A stretch of DNA of 64,000 nucleotides, taken from the NCBI RefSeq assembly GCF_000735605.1, contig NZ_JPKG01000023.1, positions 1 to 64,000 of the forward strand, written 5' to 3'. The translations under genes and the position numbers were made by a program. Source of the DNA: Allobosea sp. LC85 (lineage in GTDB: Bacteria > Pseudomonadota > Alphaproteobacteria > Rhizobiales > Beijerinckiaceae). Under the pieces are notes generated by a model. The model made no database searches. It saw only the letters and a program-made list of their open reading frames with translations, and had not been told where the DNA came from. This document shows, piece by piece, positions 17,840 to 30,838 of the stretch; the stretch's first letter is position 1; each line of letters opens with the position of its first letter.

Positions 17840-18409
17840 CTAGAACAGCGCGGTCGGTGCGAACTGCGCCACCATCATGAGGGCGAAGCTGAGCAGGCCG
17901 AGGCCGGCGCCGGTGACGGCTAGCATCGTCACGCCGGTGATGATCGCGGCCGAGGAAATCACGATCGCGATCTGTAGCAGGCCTGAGACGATGTCATATT
18001 TGTCGTCCCGGGCCGATGCGATGTCGCGCACGGCCTCGGCCGTCTTGGCGCGCATGACCAGTTCCTTGCGCCCTTCATTGGTCTCGGGCTCGGAATCGTA
18101 GCGCGCAATGGTCTGCTTCCAGCCGTCGATGCGCTTCTGCATGCGCTCTCGGGTCGCCGGCTCCGTCGCTGCTGCAAGATCGACCTCCATCGCTTCGGCG
18201 GCGGTGCGCAGCGCCGTGCCGCGGATCGTCTTGGCCTGGAAGAATGACCAGAGATTCGAAGCCTCGATGTTCTTGGCAATCGATTCCTGTTCGGCGTTCT
18301 TGCCACCGATTTCGGAGAAGGCCAGCATCAAAGCGAGCATCGCGATGAGCAGGGCGATGCGCTTGTTGCTGGTGGCGGTTTCGGTGAGGTCGGCTGCGAG
18401 CGAAGACAT
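17840..18409 (-). CDS. DUF4337-like membrane protein
   Basis: A 189-residue protein with one hydrophobic segment near residues 17-31 (RIALLIAMLALMLAF), a long polar helical middle with coiled-coil character (about 45-130) and a hydrophobic C-terminal half containing two helices (IVSGLLQIAIVISSAAIITG and a second to the end). This layout and the EQESIAKNIEASNLWSFFQAK phrase fit the DUF4337 family, of unknown function. It stands alone upstream of xerC in transcription order (minus strand), 75 bp from it. No function is proposed. Confidence 0.75.
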   Translation of the reverse strand: MSSLAADLTETATSNKRIALLIAMLALMLAFSEIGGKNAEQESIAKNIEASNLWSFFQAKTIRGTALRTAAEAMEVDLAAATEPATRERMQKRIDGWKQTIARYDSEPETNEGRKELVMRAKTAEAVRDIASARDDKYDIVSGLLQIAIVISSAAIITGVTMLAVTGAGLGLLSFALMMVAQFAPTALF

Positions 18410-18484
18410 GTGATTCTGGTTCCCCCCGGAGACGGCGCAATGGCCGGGTTCCGTGGCGGAATCAAGGGGGGGCGCCTTGGATTC

Positions 18485-19411
18485 CTATCGTTGGGCGCGG
18501 GGATGGGCCGCATCATAGGCCGCCATCAGACGGGCGGAATCGATACGGGTATAGATCTGTGTCGTCGAGAGAGAAGCGTGGCCGAGCAGCTCCTGGATGG
18601 CCCGCAAATCGCCGCCACGACCGAGCAGATGCGTCGCGAAGGAATGGCGCAGGCTATGCGGGGTCGCAGACGAGGGCAGGCCGAGCGCACCGCGGAGGCC
18701 TTCGACCGCGAGCTGGATGATGCGGGGTGAGAGCGGTCCACCCTTGGCGCCGACGAAGAGCGGGCCTTCCGGCGGCAATCGCCAGGGGCAGAGCGAGAGA
18801 TAGTCCTCGATCGCGGTGATCACGACGGGCAGGACCGGCACCATGCGGGTCTTCTGACCCTTGCCGATCACGGTCAGCGTATCCGACGCGCTTCTCGGTG
18901 CCTGCGCGCGCGACAGCGCAAGCGCCTCGGAGATGCGCAGGCCGCAGCCATAGAGCAGGGCAAGCACGGCTGCATCTCGTGCCAGGATCCAGGTTTCACG
19001 GTCCTCGCCGGCGCGGATATCCGCCTGCGTCACGGCCGTTGCGGCCTTGGCATCAAGCGGGCGCGGCAGCGATTTTCCAAGGCGGGGGCCGCGCGTCGCG
19101 GCAAAGGCCGAGGCCGAGAGCTTGCCGGTGCGTTCTCCGAAGCGGGCAAAGGAGCGCAGCGAGGCAAGCTGTCGCATCAGCGTGCGGTTGCCGACACCGT
19201 CACGCCGGCGCTGCCCGAGAAACGCGCGCAGGTCGAGCGGCTTCAGCGCCGCGAGATCCGCGAGGGTCGGCTTGCCGCCGAAATGGCCCTCGAGAAACGC
19301 GGCGAATTGCGCTAGGTCGCGGCCATAGGCCTCGAGCGTCTTGGGCGAAAGTCGGCGCTCGCTCGCGAGATGGACGAGCCAGTTTTGGCGCAGGGTCTCG
19401 AAATCGGTCAT
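18485..19411 (-). CDS. xerC: tyrosine recombinase XerC
   Basis: A 308-residue tyrosine recombinase with an N-terminal SAM-like core-binding domain (about 5-90) and a C-terminal catalytic domain. The catalytic residues are visible: Arg in GCGLRISEAL, His-x-x-Arg in HSLRHSFATHLL, and His/Tyr in LGHASLSTTQIYTRI. With XerD it resolves chromosome dimers at dif. Placement divergent from priA and near the F1 operon is the usual alphaproteobacterial chromosomal context, so this is a housekeeping recombinase rather than a mobile-element integrase. Confidence 0.94.
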   Translation of the reverse strand: MTDFETLRQNWLVHLASERRLSPKTLEAYGRDLAQFAAFLEGHFGGKPTLADLAALKPLDLRAFLGQRRRDGVGNRTLMRQLASLRSFARFGERTGKLSASAFAATRGPRLGKSLPRPLDAKAATAVTQADIRAGEDRETWILARDAAVLALLYGCGLRISEALALSRAQAPRSASDTLTVIGKGQKTRMVPVLPVVITAIEDYLSLCPWRLPPEGPLFVGAKGGPLSPRIIQLAVEGLRGALGLPSSATPHSLRHSFATHLLGRGGDLRAIQELLGHASLSTTQIYTRIDSARLMAAYDAAHPRAQR

Positions 19412-19486
19412 CGGCGTCCCGTGAGGTCTGCATCGAGCATGGCGCCCTTGCCTTAACAGGGACCGAATCGATGCTAGACACGGCGC

Positions 19487-21673
19487 ATGAGCGAGGTTGA
19501 GACAGGCATCGAAACAGGCGGCACGGTCGACGTGCTGATCCCGCTCGCGCTCGATCAGGCCTATAGTTATGCGGTTCCGGGCGAGCTCGCGCTCAAACCC
19601 GGCGATATCGTACAGGTGCCATTGGGCCCGCGCGAGACTGTTGGCGTCGTCTGGAGTCTGGGCTCGGGGCGCGGTGGCAACCTGAAGCGCATCAGCGCCA
19701 AGGTGGACATGCCGCCGCTCGATCCGGCCCTGATGAAGCTGGTCGACTGGGTTGCCTGGTACACGCTTGCGGCCAAGGGTTCGGTGCTGGCGCTGGCGTT
19801 GCGGCGACCGCCCGACGATTCGCCGGAACGTCCGAAGATGGGTGTTCGACTCGTCGGCCCGCCGCCCCAGCGCATGACGCCGGCACGGGCGCGCGCCATC
19901 GCGGCGGCGGAGGGCGGCCTGCTGATCGCGAAATCGGCGCTGGCCGAGACGGCCTCGGTGAGCGGTGCGGTGATCGATTCACTCGTCGATGCGGGGACCT
20001 TCGCCATCGAGGCGCTGCCGCGCGCGGAGGTCGCCGAGGTTCCCGATCCGGATCACGCCCGACCGACCCTGTCGGCGGCGCAGGCGCAGGCGGCGACGGC
20101 ACTGGTTGCATCCGTCAAGGCGGCGGGCTCCGGCGTCACCCTGCTCGAAGGCGTCACAGGATCGGGCAAGACGGAGGTCTATTTCGAGGCTGTGGCGGAG
20201 GCGATCCGGCTCGGGCGCCAGAGCCTGATCCTGATGCCGGAAATCGCACTGACAGCGCAGTTCATCGACCGCTTCGAGGCCCGGTTCGGCGTGCGGCCCG
20301 GGCTCTGGCACTCGGCGGTCTCGGGTCGTCGACGCGAGCGGCTGCAGGCAGCGATCGCGAGCGGCGAGGCCAGAGTGGTGGCGGGCGCGCGCTCGGCCCT
20401 GTTTCTGCCTTACCGCGATCTCGGGTTGATCGTCGTCGATGAAGAGCACGAGGCCGCCTACAAGCAGGAGGACGGCGTCAGCTATCACGCCCGCGACATG
20501 GCAGTGGTGCGCGGCATGATCGAGAAGGCGCCGGTCATCCTCACCTCGGCGACGCCCTCGCTGGAAACCCGCGTCAATGCCGAGCGCGGGCGCTACGCCT
20601 ATCTGAAACTGCCGGAACGTTTTGGCGGCCGGGAGTTGCCGACGCTCGATCTGGTCGACCTCAAGCGCGACAAGCCAGAACGCGGGCGCTGGATTTCCGG
20701 CTCTCTGGTCAAGGCCATCACGACCAATCTGGAGGCAAAGGAGCAGTCGCTGCTGTTCCTGAACCGCCGCGGCTACGCGCCGCTGACGCTCTGCCGTGAT
20801 TGCGGTCACCGGTTCCAGTGCCCGAACTGCTCGGCCTGGCTGGTCGATCATCGCTTTCGCCGGGCGCTGGTCTGCCATCACTGCGGCCATGTCGAACGCC
20901 GGCCGCACGAATGCCCGGCCTGCCATGCGCCTGAAAGCCTCGCGGCCTGCGGGCCCGGTGTCGAGCGGCTTGCGGAAGAGGTCGCGACGCTGTTCCCCGA
21001 TGCGCGTTCGATCGTGCTCTCCAGCGATTTTCCCGGCGGCACCGAACGGCTGAAGCAGGAGCTGATGGCGGTGGCCGAGGGAGAATTCGATATCGTCATC
21101 GGCACGCAGCTCGTCGCCAAGGGGCACAATTTTCCGGGGATGACACTGGTCGGCGTCGTCGATGCCGATCTCGGCCTGACCTCAGGCGACCCGCGCGCGG
21201 CCGAGCGCACCTTCCAGGTCCTGCGCCAGGTGACGGGCAGGGCCGGCCGGGGCGAGAAGCCGGGACGGGCCCTGCTCCAGACCCATGATCCCAGCCATCC
21301 GGTGCTCAAGGCGCTGGTCTCGGGCGACCCGGAGCGGTTTTATGCCGCAGAGGCGGCGTCTCGCGAGGCGGCCGGCCTGCCGCCCTTCGGGCGGCTTGCC
21401 GGGCTGATCGTCTCCGCGAACAGCCAGGCGGAGGCCGAGAATCATGCCCGCGCGCTGGCGCGCTGCGCGGCACCGCCGGACGGAGTCGCCGTCCTGGGGC
21501 CCGCAGAAGCCCCTCTTGCCGTGCTGCGCGGGCGGCATCGCATGCGTTTGATCGTGAAAACGGCACGTGAGGTCAATTTGCAGGATTACCTTAGGGCATG
21601 GCTGAAGAGCGCTCCGCGAGCCAAGGGTTCTGTCCGGGTTCAGGTCGATGTCGACCCGCAAAGCTTCCTGTGA
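19487..21673 (+). CDS. priA: primosomal protein N' (replication restart helicase PriA)
   Basis: A 728-residue superfamily-2 helicase. Visible motifs: Walker A LEGVTGSGKTEVYFEA (about 222-237), the DEEH box in LIVVDEEHEAAYKQED, LLFLNRRGYAPL, and the paired zinc-binding cysteines (CRDCGHRFQCPNC then CHHCGH and CPACH) about residues 440-485. It reloads the replisome at stalled forks. It is divergent from xerC across 75 bp and followed after 205 bp by the F1 ATP synthase genes. Confidence 0.96.
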   Translation: MSEVETGIETGGTVDVLIPLALDQAYSYAVPGELALKPGDIVQVPLGPRETVGVVWSLGSGRGGNLKRISAKVDMPPLDPALMKLVDWVAWYTLAAKGSVLALALRRPPDDSPERPKMGVRLVGPPPQRMTPARARAIAAAEGGLLIAKSALAETASVSGAVIDSLVDAGTFAIEALPRAEVAEVPDPDHARPTLSAAQAQAATALVASVKAAGSGVTLLEGVTGSGKTEVYFEAVAEAIRLGRQSLILMPEIALTAQFIDRFEARFGVRPGLWHSAVSGRRRERLQAAIASGEARVVAGARSALFLPYRDLGLIVVDEEHEAAYKQEDGVSYHARDMAVVRGMIEKAPVILTSATPSLETRVNAERGRYAYLKLPERFGGRELPTLDLVDLKRDKPERGRWISGSLVKAITTNLEAKEQSLLFLNRRGYAPLTLCRDCGHRFQCPNCSAWLVDHRFRRALVCHHCGHVERRPHECPACHAPESLAACGPGVERLAEEVATLFPDARSIVLSSDFPGGTERLKQELMAVAEGEFDIVIGTQLVAKGHNFPGMTLVGVVDADLGLTSGDPRAAERTFQVLRQVTGRAGRGEKPGRALLQTHDPSHPVLKALVSGDPERFYAAEAASREAAGLPPFGRLAGLIVSANSQAEAENHARALARCAAPPDGVAVLGPAEAPLAVLRGRHRMRLIVKTAREVNLQDYLRAWLKSAPRAKGSVRVQVDVDPQSFL

Positions 21674-21878
21674 GTGGAGGGCACGGCTGCGGAAAACGGC
21701 CCGGTTGATCGCGATCTACGGATTGCGCCCCCCAAAGCCTCATGTTAGTGCACCGCCACATTTCGGACGCAAGGTGCGCACTCGCGCGGCTTTCGTCTGT
21801 CTGAAACATCGCAGCGCCAGGACGATGCACTCCACCTTCATCACGAAGGTCGCCGGTGCAGTCCATTGAACGAGAGAT

Positions 21879-22456
21879 GTGAGCGTGGCTGAAGGCGGAT
21901 CGCAGGATCAGACATTGGTGTCGGGCGTAGCCGGGCGCTATGCCACGGCGCTATTCGAACTGGCTTCGGAGGCCAGCGCGATCGACGTCGTTTCGGCCGA
22001 TCTCGACGCGTTCAGCGCGATGATCGCCGAGAGCGACGATCTGAAGCGCCTGATCAGCAGCCCGGTCTTCACGGCCGAGGAGCAAGTTTCTGCAGTCACT
22101 GCCCTGCTGGCCAAGGCAGGCATCGGCGGCATTGCGGGCAATTTCATCGGCTTCGTCGCCAGCAAGCGCCGCCTGTTTGCGCTGCCCGGCATGATCCGCG
22201 GCTATCGTGCGCTCGTTGCCGACGCCAAGGGCATCGTCAGCGCCGAGGTCACTGTCGCCGAGGAGCCGTCGGCCAAGCGCCTCGACGAGATCCGCGCGAC
22301 GCTCAAGGATGTGGCGGGCAAGGATATTGCCGTCACTATCAAGGTCGATCCGGCCATCATTGGCGGTCTCGTCGTCAAGATGGGCTCGCGGATGGTCGAC
22401 GCCTCGCTGAAAACCAAACTCAATTCAATTCGTCTTGCCATGAAAGAGGTCGGCTG

Positions 22457-22457
<1 letters not shown>
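21879..22457 (+). CDS. atpH: F0F1 ATP synthase subunit delta
   Basis: A 192-residue OSCP/delta subunit that links F1 to the peripheral stalk. The N-terminal helical domain opens with [14 protein letters not shown] and the C-terminal domain ends in [16 protein letters not shown], both diagnostic. A GTG start at 21879 is used here; a second GTG at 21885 is an alternative. It is the first gene of atpHAGDC, and its stop overlaps the atpA start. F0 genes are absent, as is normal in Hyphomicrobiales, where they form a separate operon. Confidence 0.95.
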
Positions 22458-23986
<1,529 letters not shown>

Positions 23987-24029
23987 GGTCGACCGGGGTC
24001 CAACCACCCCGGCAATATGAGGATCGTCG

Positions 24030-24899
24030 ATGCCTTCATTGAAGGATCTGCGAAATCGTATCGCCTCAGTGAAGGCGACGCAGAAGATCACCAAGGCCAT
24101 GCAGATGGTCGCGGCTGCCAAGCTGCGCCGCGCCCAGGGCGCGGCGGAAGCGGCACGTCCCTATGCCGAGCGCATGGAGACGGTGCTCGCCAGCCTGGCT
24201 GCCGGTGTCGCCGGCGACGGCGCTCCAAGGCTGATTGGCGGCACGGGCTCGGACAAGGTCCATCTGCTCGTCGTCTGCACGGCCGAGCGCGGCCTGTGCG
24301 GCGCCTTCAACTCCTCGATCGCGCGTCTGGCGCGCGACAAGGCGCTGGCGCTGAAGGCCGAAGGCAAGACGGTCAAGATTATCTGCGTCGGCAAGAAGGG
24401 CTATGACATCCTGCGCCGGCAGTTCGACCAGGATATTATCGAGCTGGTCGACCTGCGCGGCTTCAAGCAGGTCGGCTTCGTCAATGCCGAGACGATCGCG
24501 CAGAATGTGCTCGCTCGCTTCGAGGCCGGTGAGTTCGATGTCGCGACGCTGTTCTTCTCGAAGTTCAGGTCGGTGATCTCGCAGATTCCGACGGCCCAGC
24601 GCATCATTCCCGCCGAGATCCCGGCGGGAACCAAGACGACCGACGCCGTCTATGAGTACGAGCCCGACGAGGGCGAAATTCTCGACGTACTGCTGCCACG
24701 CAACCTGACTGTCCAGGTGCTGCGGGCGCTTCTCGAGAATGCCGCCTCCGAGCAGGGCGCGCGCATGTCGGCGATGGATTCCGCCACGCGTAACGCCGGT
24801 GAGATGATCAAGAAGCAGACGCAGCTCTACAACCGCTCGCGTCAGGCGATGATCACCAAGGAACTCATCGAAATCATCTCCGGCGCGGAAGCGCTCTAA
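24030..24899 (+). CDS. atpG: F0F1 ATP synthase subunit gamma
   Basis: A 289-residue central-stalk rotor subunit. The N-terminal helix [20 protein letters not shown] and the C-terminal helix with [14 protein letters not shown] and [15 protein letters not shown] are characteristic; together they form the coiled-coil shaft turning inside the alpha/beta ring. It follows atpA after 43 bp. The 73-bp gap to atpD contains a hairpin. Confidence 0.97.
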   Translation: MPSLKDLRNRIASVKATQKITKAMQMVAAAKLRRAQGAAEAARPYAERMETVLASLAAGVAGDGAPRLIGGTGSDKVHLLVVCTAERGLCGAFNSSIARLARDKALALKAEGKTVKIICVGKKGYDILRRQFDQDIIELVDLRGFKQVGFVNAETIAQNVLARFEAGEFDVATLFFSKFRSVISQIPTAQRIIPAEIPAGTKTTDAVYEYEPDEGEILDVLLPRNLTVQVLRALLENAASEQGARMSAMDSATRNAGEMIKKQTQLYNRSRQAMITKELIEIISGAEAL

Positions 24900-24906
24900 C
24901 GCCTGA

Positions 24907-26442
<1,536 letters not shown>

Positions 26443-26461
26443 TCCGCTGGGGCAACGGCTG

Positions 26462-26559
26462 TCCCGGGAGGCATAAGCCAGCCCCGGGAGCCTCGCCCGA
26501 GCATCGACGACACAGGCCCTGGCCTGGATCCCGGCTCCACGCTGCGCTCCGGCCGGGAT
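26462..26559 (+). repeat. two palindromic elements in the atpD-atpC spacer
   Basis: The 141-bp gap contains TCCCGGG (26462-26468)/CCCGGGA (26483-26489) with an inner GGC/GCC stem, then ATCCCGGC (26528-26535)/GCCGGGAT (26552-26559). The second ends in CCGGGATGAC, a palindromic intergenic element style common in alphaproteobacterial genomes; a similar CCGGGATGAC element occurs at about 52261-52293. They sit in an operon whose other gaps are 43 and 73 bp. Confidence 0.6.
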
Positions 26560-26583
26560 GACTGAAGCAGCGGGAGAGCCTTG

Positions 26584-26997
26584 ATGGCCACCTTCAAGTT
26601 CGAACTCGTCTCGCCGGAGAGCATCCTGTTCTCGGGCGAGGTCGTCAGCGTCATCGTGCCGTCGGTCGAAGGCGAGATGACCATCCTTGCCGGCCACGTG
26701 CCGATCGTTGCCGCGCTGAAGCCTGGCATCGTGTTGGCTCAGACGGGTCCGGGCAACGGCAAGGAATTCTTCGTCGGCGGCGGTATCGTCGAGGTCAACC
26801 AGACTGCGCTGACGGTCCTGGCCGAGCAAGCCCGCTTCCTCGAGGACGTCGACAACGATGTCCTCGACGCGGAAATCCTGACTGCCGAGACCCGTCTCGC
26901 GGCTGCGCCGACCGAGGACGAACAGCGCCGGCTGCGGGAGCTGCTGATCCAGCTCCAGGAGTTCAAGGGCGTCTTGCAGCAGCGCAAGGCTGCGTGA
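26584..26997 (+). CDS. atpC: F0F1 ATP synthase subunit epsilon
   Basis: A 137-residue epsilon subunit, start ATG at 26584 (a TTG sits immediately before it) behind GGGAGAG. The beta-sandwich domain reads FKFELVSPESILFSGEVVSV and GEMTILAGHVPIVAALKPG; the C-terminal helical part contains ETRLAAAPTEDEQRRLRELL. Epsilon contacts gamma and the c-ring and damps ATP hydrolysis. It is the last gene of the operon and is followed by an intrinsic terminator. Confidence 0.96.
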   Translation: MATFKFELVSPESILFSGEVVSVIVPSVEGEMTILAGHVPIVAALKPGIVLAQTGPGNGKEFFVGGGIVEVNQTALTVLAEQARFLEDVDNDVLDAEILTAETRLAAAPTEDEQRRLRELLIQLQEFKGVLQQRKAA

Positions 26998-27033
26998 GAT
27001 CGCATCTTCTGCCACGTGGCAGTGAGATGACAT

Positions 27034-27060
27034 AAGGGCCGCGCTAGCGGCCCTTTTCTT
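27034..27060 (+). terminator. intrinsic terminator of the atpHAGDC operon
   Basis: AAGGGCCGC (27034-27042) and GCGGCCCTT (27047-27055) form a perfect 9-bp stem around GCTA, continuing into TTCTT. It lies 37 bp after the atpC stop and is the clearest Rho-independent terminator in the window. It may also act weakly for the convergent NUDIX gene. Confidence 0.9.
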
Positions 27061-27078
27061 GGACTCTGCGTCCCGCGG

Positions 27079-27594
27079 TCAGACCGGCTTGGCGAAATGC
27101 CCGAAGGCCGCGGCTACCCGCTCATAGATCTCCCGCTTGAACGGCGTCACGCGCGCGGGCATCTCGGCCAGCGGCAGCCAGGCCCACTCGGTGAACTCCG
27201 GCGGCGCGTCCCCGTTCGGGCGGCCGATATCGACCGCCGCCTCGCTGCCGGTAAAGCGGAACGCGACCCAGCGCTGCTCCTGTCCTGCGAAGCGATCGAG
27301 CCGGTGCGGCGGCCCGTCATAGGGCGGGAAGTCATAGCGCCACCACGCCGCGGTCACGCCCAGAAATGCGGCCTCGCAGATGCCGGTTTCCTCGGCGAGT
27401 TCGCGTCGGGCGGCTGCGACGATATCCTCGGCCTGGTCGATGCCGCCCTGCGGCATCTGCCAGTCATGCCCGGGATGGACGATCTCCGGGCCGTCGCTCC
27501 ATGAGCGTCCGGCAAAGACGAGTCCCTGTGCGTTGAAGAGCGCTATGCCGACATTGGGCCGATAGGGCTTGTCCACTGGCCCTGCTTTGCTCAT
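27079..27594 (-). CDS. rppH: RNA pyrophosphohydrolase (NUDIX)
   Basis: A 171-residue NUDIX hydrolase. The full box is present: G50, E56, R64-E65-L66, E68-E69 and G71, following the RppH-type phrase DWQMPQGGID. The opening YRPNVGIALFN and the AAWWRYDFP segment fit the RppH/diadenosine polyphosphatase branch, which removes 5'-pyrophosphate from mRNA to start decay. It overlaps the putA stop by 4 bp on the same strand, an unusual pairing that suggests co-transcription with putA. Confidence 0.86.
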   Translation of the reverse strand: MSKAGPVDKPYRPNVGIALFNAQGLVFAGRSWSDGPEIVHPGHDWQMPQGGIDQAEDIVAAARRELAEETGICEAAFLGVTAAWWRYDFPPYDGPPHRLDRFAGQEQRWVAFRFTGSEAAVDIGRPNGDAPPEFTEWAWLPLAEMPARVTPFKREIYERVAAAFGHFAKPV

Positions 27595-30500
27595 TCGCCC
27601 ATCGCGATCAGGCTGGCATTGCCGCCGGCTGCCGCCGTGTTGACCGTCACCGTCTGCTCGGTGGCGAAACGGGCGAGATAGTGCGGGCCGCCGGCCTTCG
27701 GGCCGGTGCCAGACAAGCCGTGACCACCAAAGGGCTGCACACCGACGACGGCGCCGATGATGTTGCGGTTGATATAGACATTGCCGGTGGAGAGCCGCTC
27801 GGCGACCCGCTCGACAGTCGTCTCGATGCGCGAATGCACGCCGAGCGTCAACCCATACCCGGTGGCCTCGATCTGCTCGATGACCTTGTCGAGCTCTCCG
27901 GCCTTCCAGCGCACGACATGCAGGATCGGGCCGAAATGCTCCTGGGTGAGGTCGGCAATGCCGTCGAGCTTGACGATATGCGGCGCGACGAAGGTGCCGC
28001 CGAGCGCCGGCGTGCTGCCGGCCCATTCGACCCGGCGCTGGCCGCGCATCGCGGCGACGTGATCGTCGAGCCGGCTCTTGGCGGCGGCGTCGATCACCGG
28101 ACCGACATGGACGTCGATCGCGCGCGGGTCGCCGAGCTTCAGCTCCTTGCCGGCCCCGACGATCATCTCGAGGATCTTGTCGGCAACATCCTCCTGCACC
28201 ACCAGAAGGCGCAGCGCCGAGCAGCGCTGTCCGGCAGAGCGGAAGGCCGACATCACGACGTCGTCGGCAACCTGCTCAGGCAGGGCGGTGGCGTCCACGA
28301 TCATGGCGTTGAGGCCGCCGGTCTCTGCGATCAGCGGAACGATCGGCCCGTCCTTGGCGGCGAGCGTACGGTTGATGGCGCGCGCCGTCGCGGTCGAGCC
28401 GGTGAAGGCAACGCCGGCCACGGCGGGATGAGCGACGAGCCGGGCGCCGACCTTGCCGTCTCCCGGCACGAGATGGAGGGCGGAGGACGGAATGCCGGCA
28501 TCGTGGAGCAGGCGGACGGTCACGGCGGCGATGAGCGGCGTCTGCGGGGCCGGCTTGGCGACGACGCTATTGCCGGCGACGAGCGCGGCAACGACCTGGC
28601 CCGAGAAGATCGCCAGCGGGAAATTCCACGGAGCGATGCAGACGAACGGCCCGCGCCCACGCAGGATCAGGCGGTTCTCCTCGCCGGTCGGGCCGGGCAG
28701 AACCTGCGGCGTGGCGAAATGCGCTTCGGCCTCGGCCGCGTAGTAACGGCAGAAATCGACGGCCTCGCGTACCTCGGAAATGGCGTCGTCAAGCGTCTTG
28801 CCGGCCTCCGCCTGGAGCAGCGCGAGCAGCAGGCCGCGTCGTTCCTCCATCAGGTCCGCAGCCTTGCGCAGGGCGGCGGCGCGGGTCCGGGCCGGGGTGC
28901 GGCTCCAGCTGGTGAAGCCGGCCCGGGCTGCCTGCATTGCGCGGTCGGCCAGAGCGTCGTCGGCCTCCAGGACGGTCCCGACCTGCCGGGCGTCGATCGG
29001 GGACAGGACGGGGCGGGAGACGCCGCCGGCCGGCTTGCCGTCGATGATCACCGTCGCCTCGGGAAACGGCCTGGTAGCTGCCTTCGCGATCTCCGACTGG
29101 AGCGCCGCGAGGCTTGCCTCATGACCGAGCTCGACACCGGCCGAGTTCTTGCGCGAGGCGCCGAACATGTCGGCGGGAAGGGGGATGCGGCGGTGGCGGG
29201 CCGCTGCCGAGGTGCCGATGATGTCGGCCGGCGGTACGAGCAGCTGTGCGACCGGCACGTCAGGGTCGCCGGAAACGCTGACGAAGGAGGAATTCGCACC
29301 GTTCTCGAGCAGGCGGCGCACAAGATAGGCGAGCAGGTCCTGATGGCCGCCGACCGGGGCGTAGGTGCGGCAGGCGAAGCCGGAATCCTCCTGGAGCAGC
29401 TTCTCGTAAAGGGCCTCGCCCATGCCGTGCAGGCGCTGGAATTCGAAACCCTGGGAGCCGCCCGCCATCTCGGCGACCGCCGCGACCGTCAGCGCGTTGT
29501 GGGTGGCAAATTGCGGAATGATGCGCGGGCGCAGCGCCAGCAGCTGCGCGGCGCAGGCCTCGTAGTTGAGGTCTGTCATCGCCTTGCGGCTGAACACGGG
29601 GTAATCGGCGAGGCCGCGCTCCTGGGCGCGCTTCAGCTCGGTATCCCAATAGGCACCCTTGACCAGGCGCACCATCATGCGGCGGTCATGGCGCTCGGCC
29701 AGGGCCGCAATATGGTCGATCACCGCCGAGGCGCGCTTCTGGTAGGCCTGGATCGCGAGGCCGAAGCCGTCCCAGCCGGAGAGCGAGGGATCGGCCGTCA
29801 CCGCGTCGATGACGTCGAGCGAGAGTTCCAGCCTGTCGGCTTCCTCGGCGTCGATGGTGAAATTCAGGTCGTAGCCCTTGGCCTGCTGGGCCAGCTTGAT
29901 GACCTTGGGCACGAGTTCGCTCAGCACGCGCTCATGGCTGGTGGCCTCGTAGCGTGGATGCAGGGCGGAGAGCTTGACCGAGATGCCCGGCCGGTTCGGC
30001 AGGGGCTCATTGCCGGCCGAGCGGCCGATCGCGTCGATGGCAGCGGCGTATGAGGCGAAATAGCGGTCGGCATCGGCCTGGGTGCGGGCGCCTTCGCCGA
30101 GCATGTCGAAGGAATAGCGATAGAGCTTGCCGGTGCCTGAGCGGGCTCGTTTCAGCGCCTCCTCGATGGTCTGGCCGAGCACGAAATGATTGCCCATGAC
30201 ACGCATCGCCTGGCGGGTGGCGGTGCGGACGGCCGGCAGGCCGAGGCGCTTGGACAAGTTGCCGATGATGCTGGTTGGAGTCTCGCCCGGCTGGATGATG
30301 CGGGCCGTGATGCCGAGCGCCCAGGACGACGCCGAGATCAGGAAGGCATCCGACTTCGATTCATGATGGGCGAAATCACCCTGGCCGAGCTTGTCCTCGA
30401 TCAACTGGTCGGCGGTGGTGGAATCCGGCACGCGCAGCAGCGCTTCGGCCAGAACCATCAGCGCAAGGCCCTCCTTGGTCGAGAGCGAGTACTCGCGCAG

Positions 30501-30710
30501 GAGCTCCTCGATGCCGCCCAGGCCGACCTTGCGGGTCCGGATCGCCTCGATCAGCCCGGTCGCACGCTGGTCGATCCTCGCCTTGGCAGCCGGCTCGCGC
30601 CTGGCGCCGGCAAGCAGCCGCGCCGCAATCGTCGCGTCGTCTTCGGCATAGGGGGCGCGGAAGGCGTGGCGAGCGGATGAGGCGACCGGACGAGGGGCAG
30701 GAGCGGCCAT
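27591..30710 (-). CDS. putA: bifunctional proline dehydrogenase / L-glutamate gamma-semialdehyde dehydrogenase
   Basis: A 1039-residue PutA from the ATG at 30710. It starts directly with PutA helices and lacks an N-terminal ribbon-helix-helix, so it is bifunctional, not a self-regulator. The FAD-binding proline dehydrogenase barrel spans about 80-500 (KLSALHPRYEATSHERV, MVRLVKGAYWDTE), the P5C dehydrogenase about 550-1030 (APWNFPLAIFSGQV, the catalytic Cys in SAGQRCSALR). It oxidises proline to glutamate. The divergent Lrp-type gene is the expected PutR regulator. Confidence 0.96.
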   Translation of the reverse strand: MAAPAPRPVASSARHAFRAPYAEDDATIAARLLAGARREPAAKARIDQRATGLIEAIRTRKVGLGGIEELLREYSLSTKEGLALMVLAEALLRVPDSTTADQLIEDKLGQGDFAHHESKSDAFLISASSWALGITARIIQPGETPTSIIGNLSKRLGLPAVRTATRQAMRVMGNHFVLGQTIEEALKRARSGTGKLYRYSFDMLGEGARTQADADRYFASYAAAIDAIGRSAGNEPLPNRPGISVKLSALHPRYEATSHERVLSELVPKVIKLAQQAKGYDLNFTIDAEEADRLELSLDVIDAVTADPSLSGWDGFGLAIQAYQKRASAVIDHIAALAERHDRRMMVRLVKGAYWDTELKRAQERGLADYPVFSRKAMTDLNYEACAAQLLALRPRIIPQFATHNALTVAAVAEMAGGSQGFEFQRLHGMGEALYEKLLQEDSGFACRTYAPVGGHQDLLAYLVRRLLENGANSSFVSVSGDPDVPVAQLLVPPADIIGTSAAARHRRIPLPADMFGASRKNSAGVELGHEASLAALQSEIAKAATRPFPEATVIIDGKPAGGVSRPVLSPIDARQVGTVLEADDALADRAMQAARAGFTSWSRTPARTRAAALRKAADLMEERRGLLLALLQAEAGKTLDDAISEVREAVDFCRYYAAEAEAHFATPQVLPGPTGEENRLILRGRGPFVCIAPWNFPLAIFSGQVVAALVAGNSVVAKPAPQTPLIAAVTVRLLHDAGIPSSALHLVPGDGKVGARLVAHPAVAGVAFTGSTATARAINRTLAAKDGPIVPLIAETGGLNAMIVDATALPEQVADDVVMSAFRSAGQRCSALRLLVVQEDVADKILEMIVGAGKELKLGDPRAIDVHVGPVIDAAAKSRLDDHVAAMRGQRRVEWAGSTPALGGTFVAPHIVKLDGIADLTQEHFGPILHVVRWKAGELDKVIEQIEATGYGLTLGVHSRIETTVERVAERLSTGNVYINRNIIGAVVGVQPFGGHGLSGTGPKAGGPHYLARFATEQTVTVNTAAAGGNASLIAMGE

Positions 30711-30771
30711 GGAGCGATTCCGATTGAATGACGGGATGATTTGAAGGATCGCGCTAGTAGGGCCGGATATC

Positions 30772-30788
30772 AATGGTCATTTTCCATT
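30772..30788. promoter_or_regulatory. candidate Lrp/PutR site between putA and its regulator
   Basis: AATGG (30772-30776) and CCATT (30784-30788) form a dyad with an AT-rich centre (TCATTTT), 62 bp upstream of putA and 51 bp upstream of the regulator start. Lrp-family proteins recognise such A/T-centred dyads. Weak evidence, from symmetry and placement only. Confidence 0.4.
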
Positions 30789-30838
30789 CGATGCCTTATC
30801 TATCCCTGACAAAATCCGGTACAGCAGAGAATAATCCC

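Noticed and set aside
18485..19411. xerC considered as a mobile-element integrase
   Set aside because: Its length, motifs and location beside priA and the ATP synthase operon match the housekeeping recombinase.
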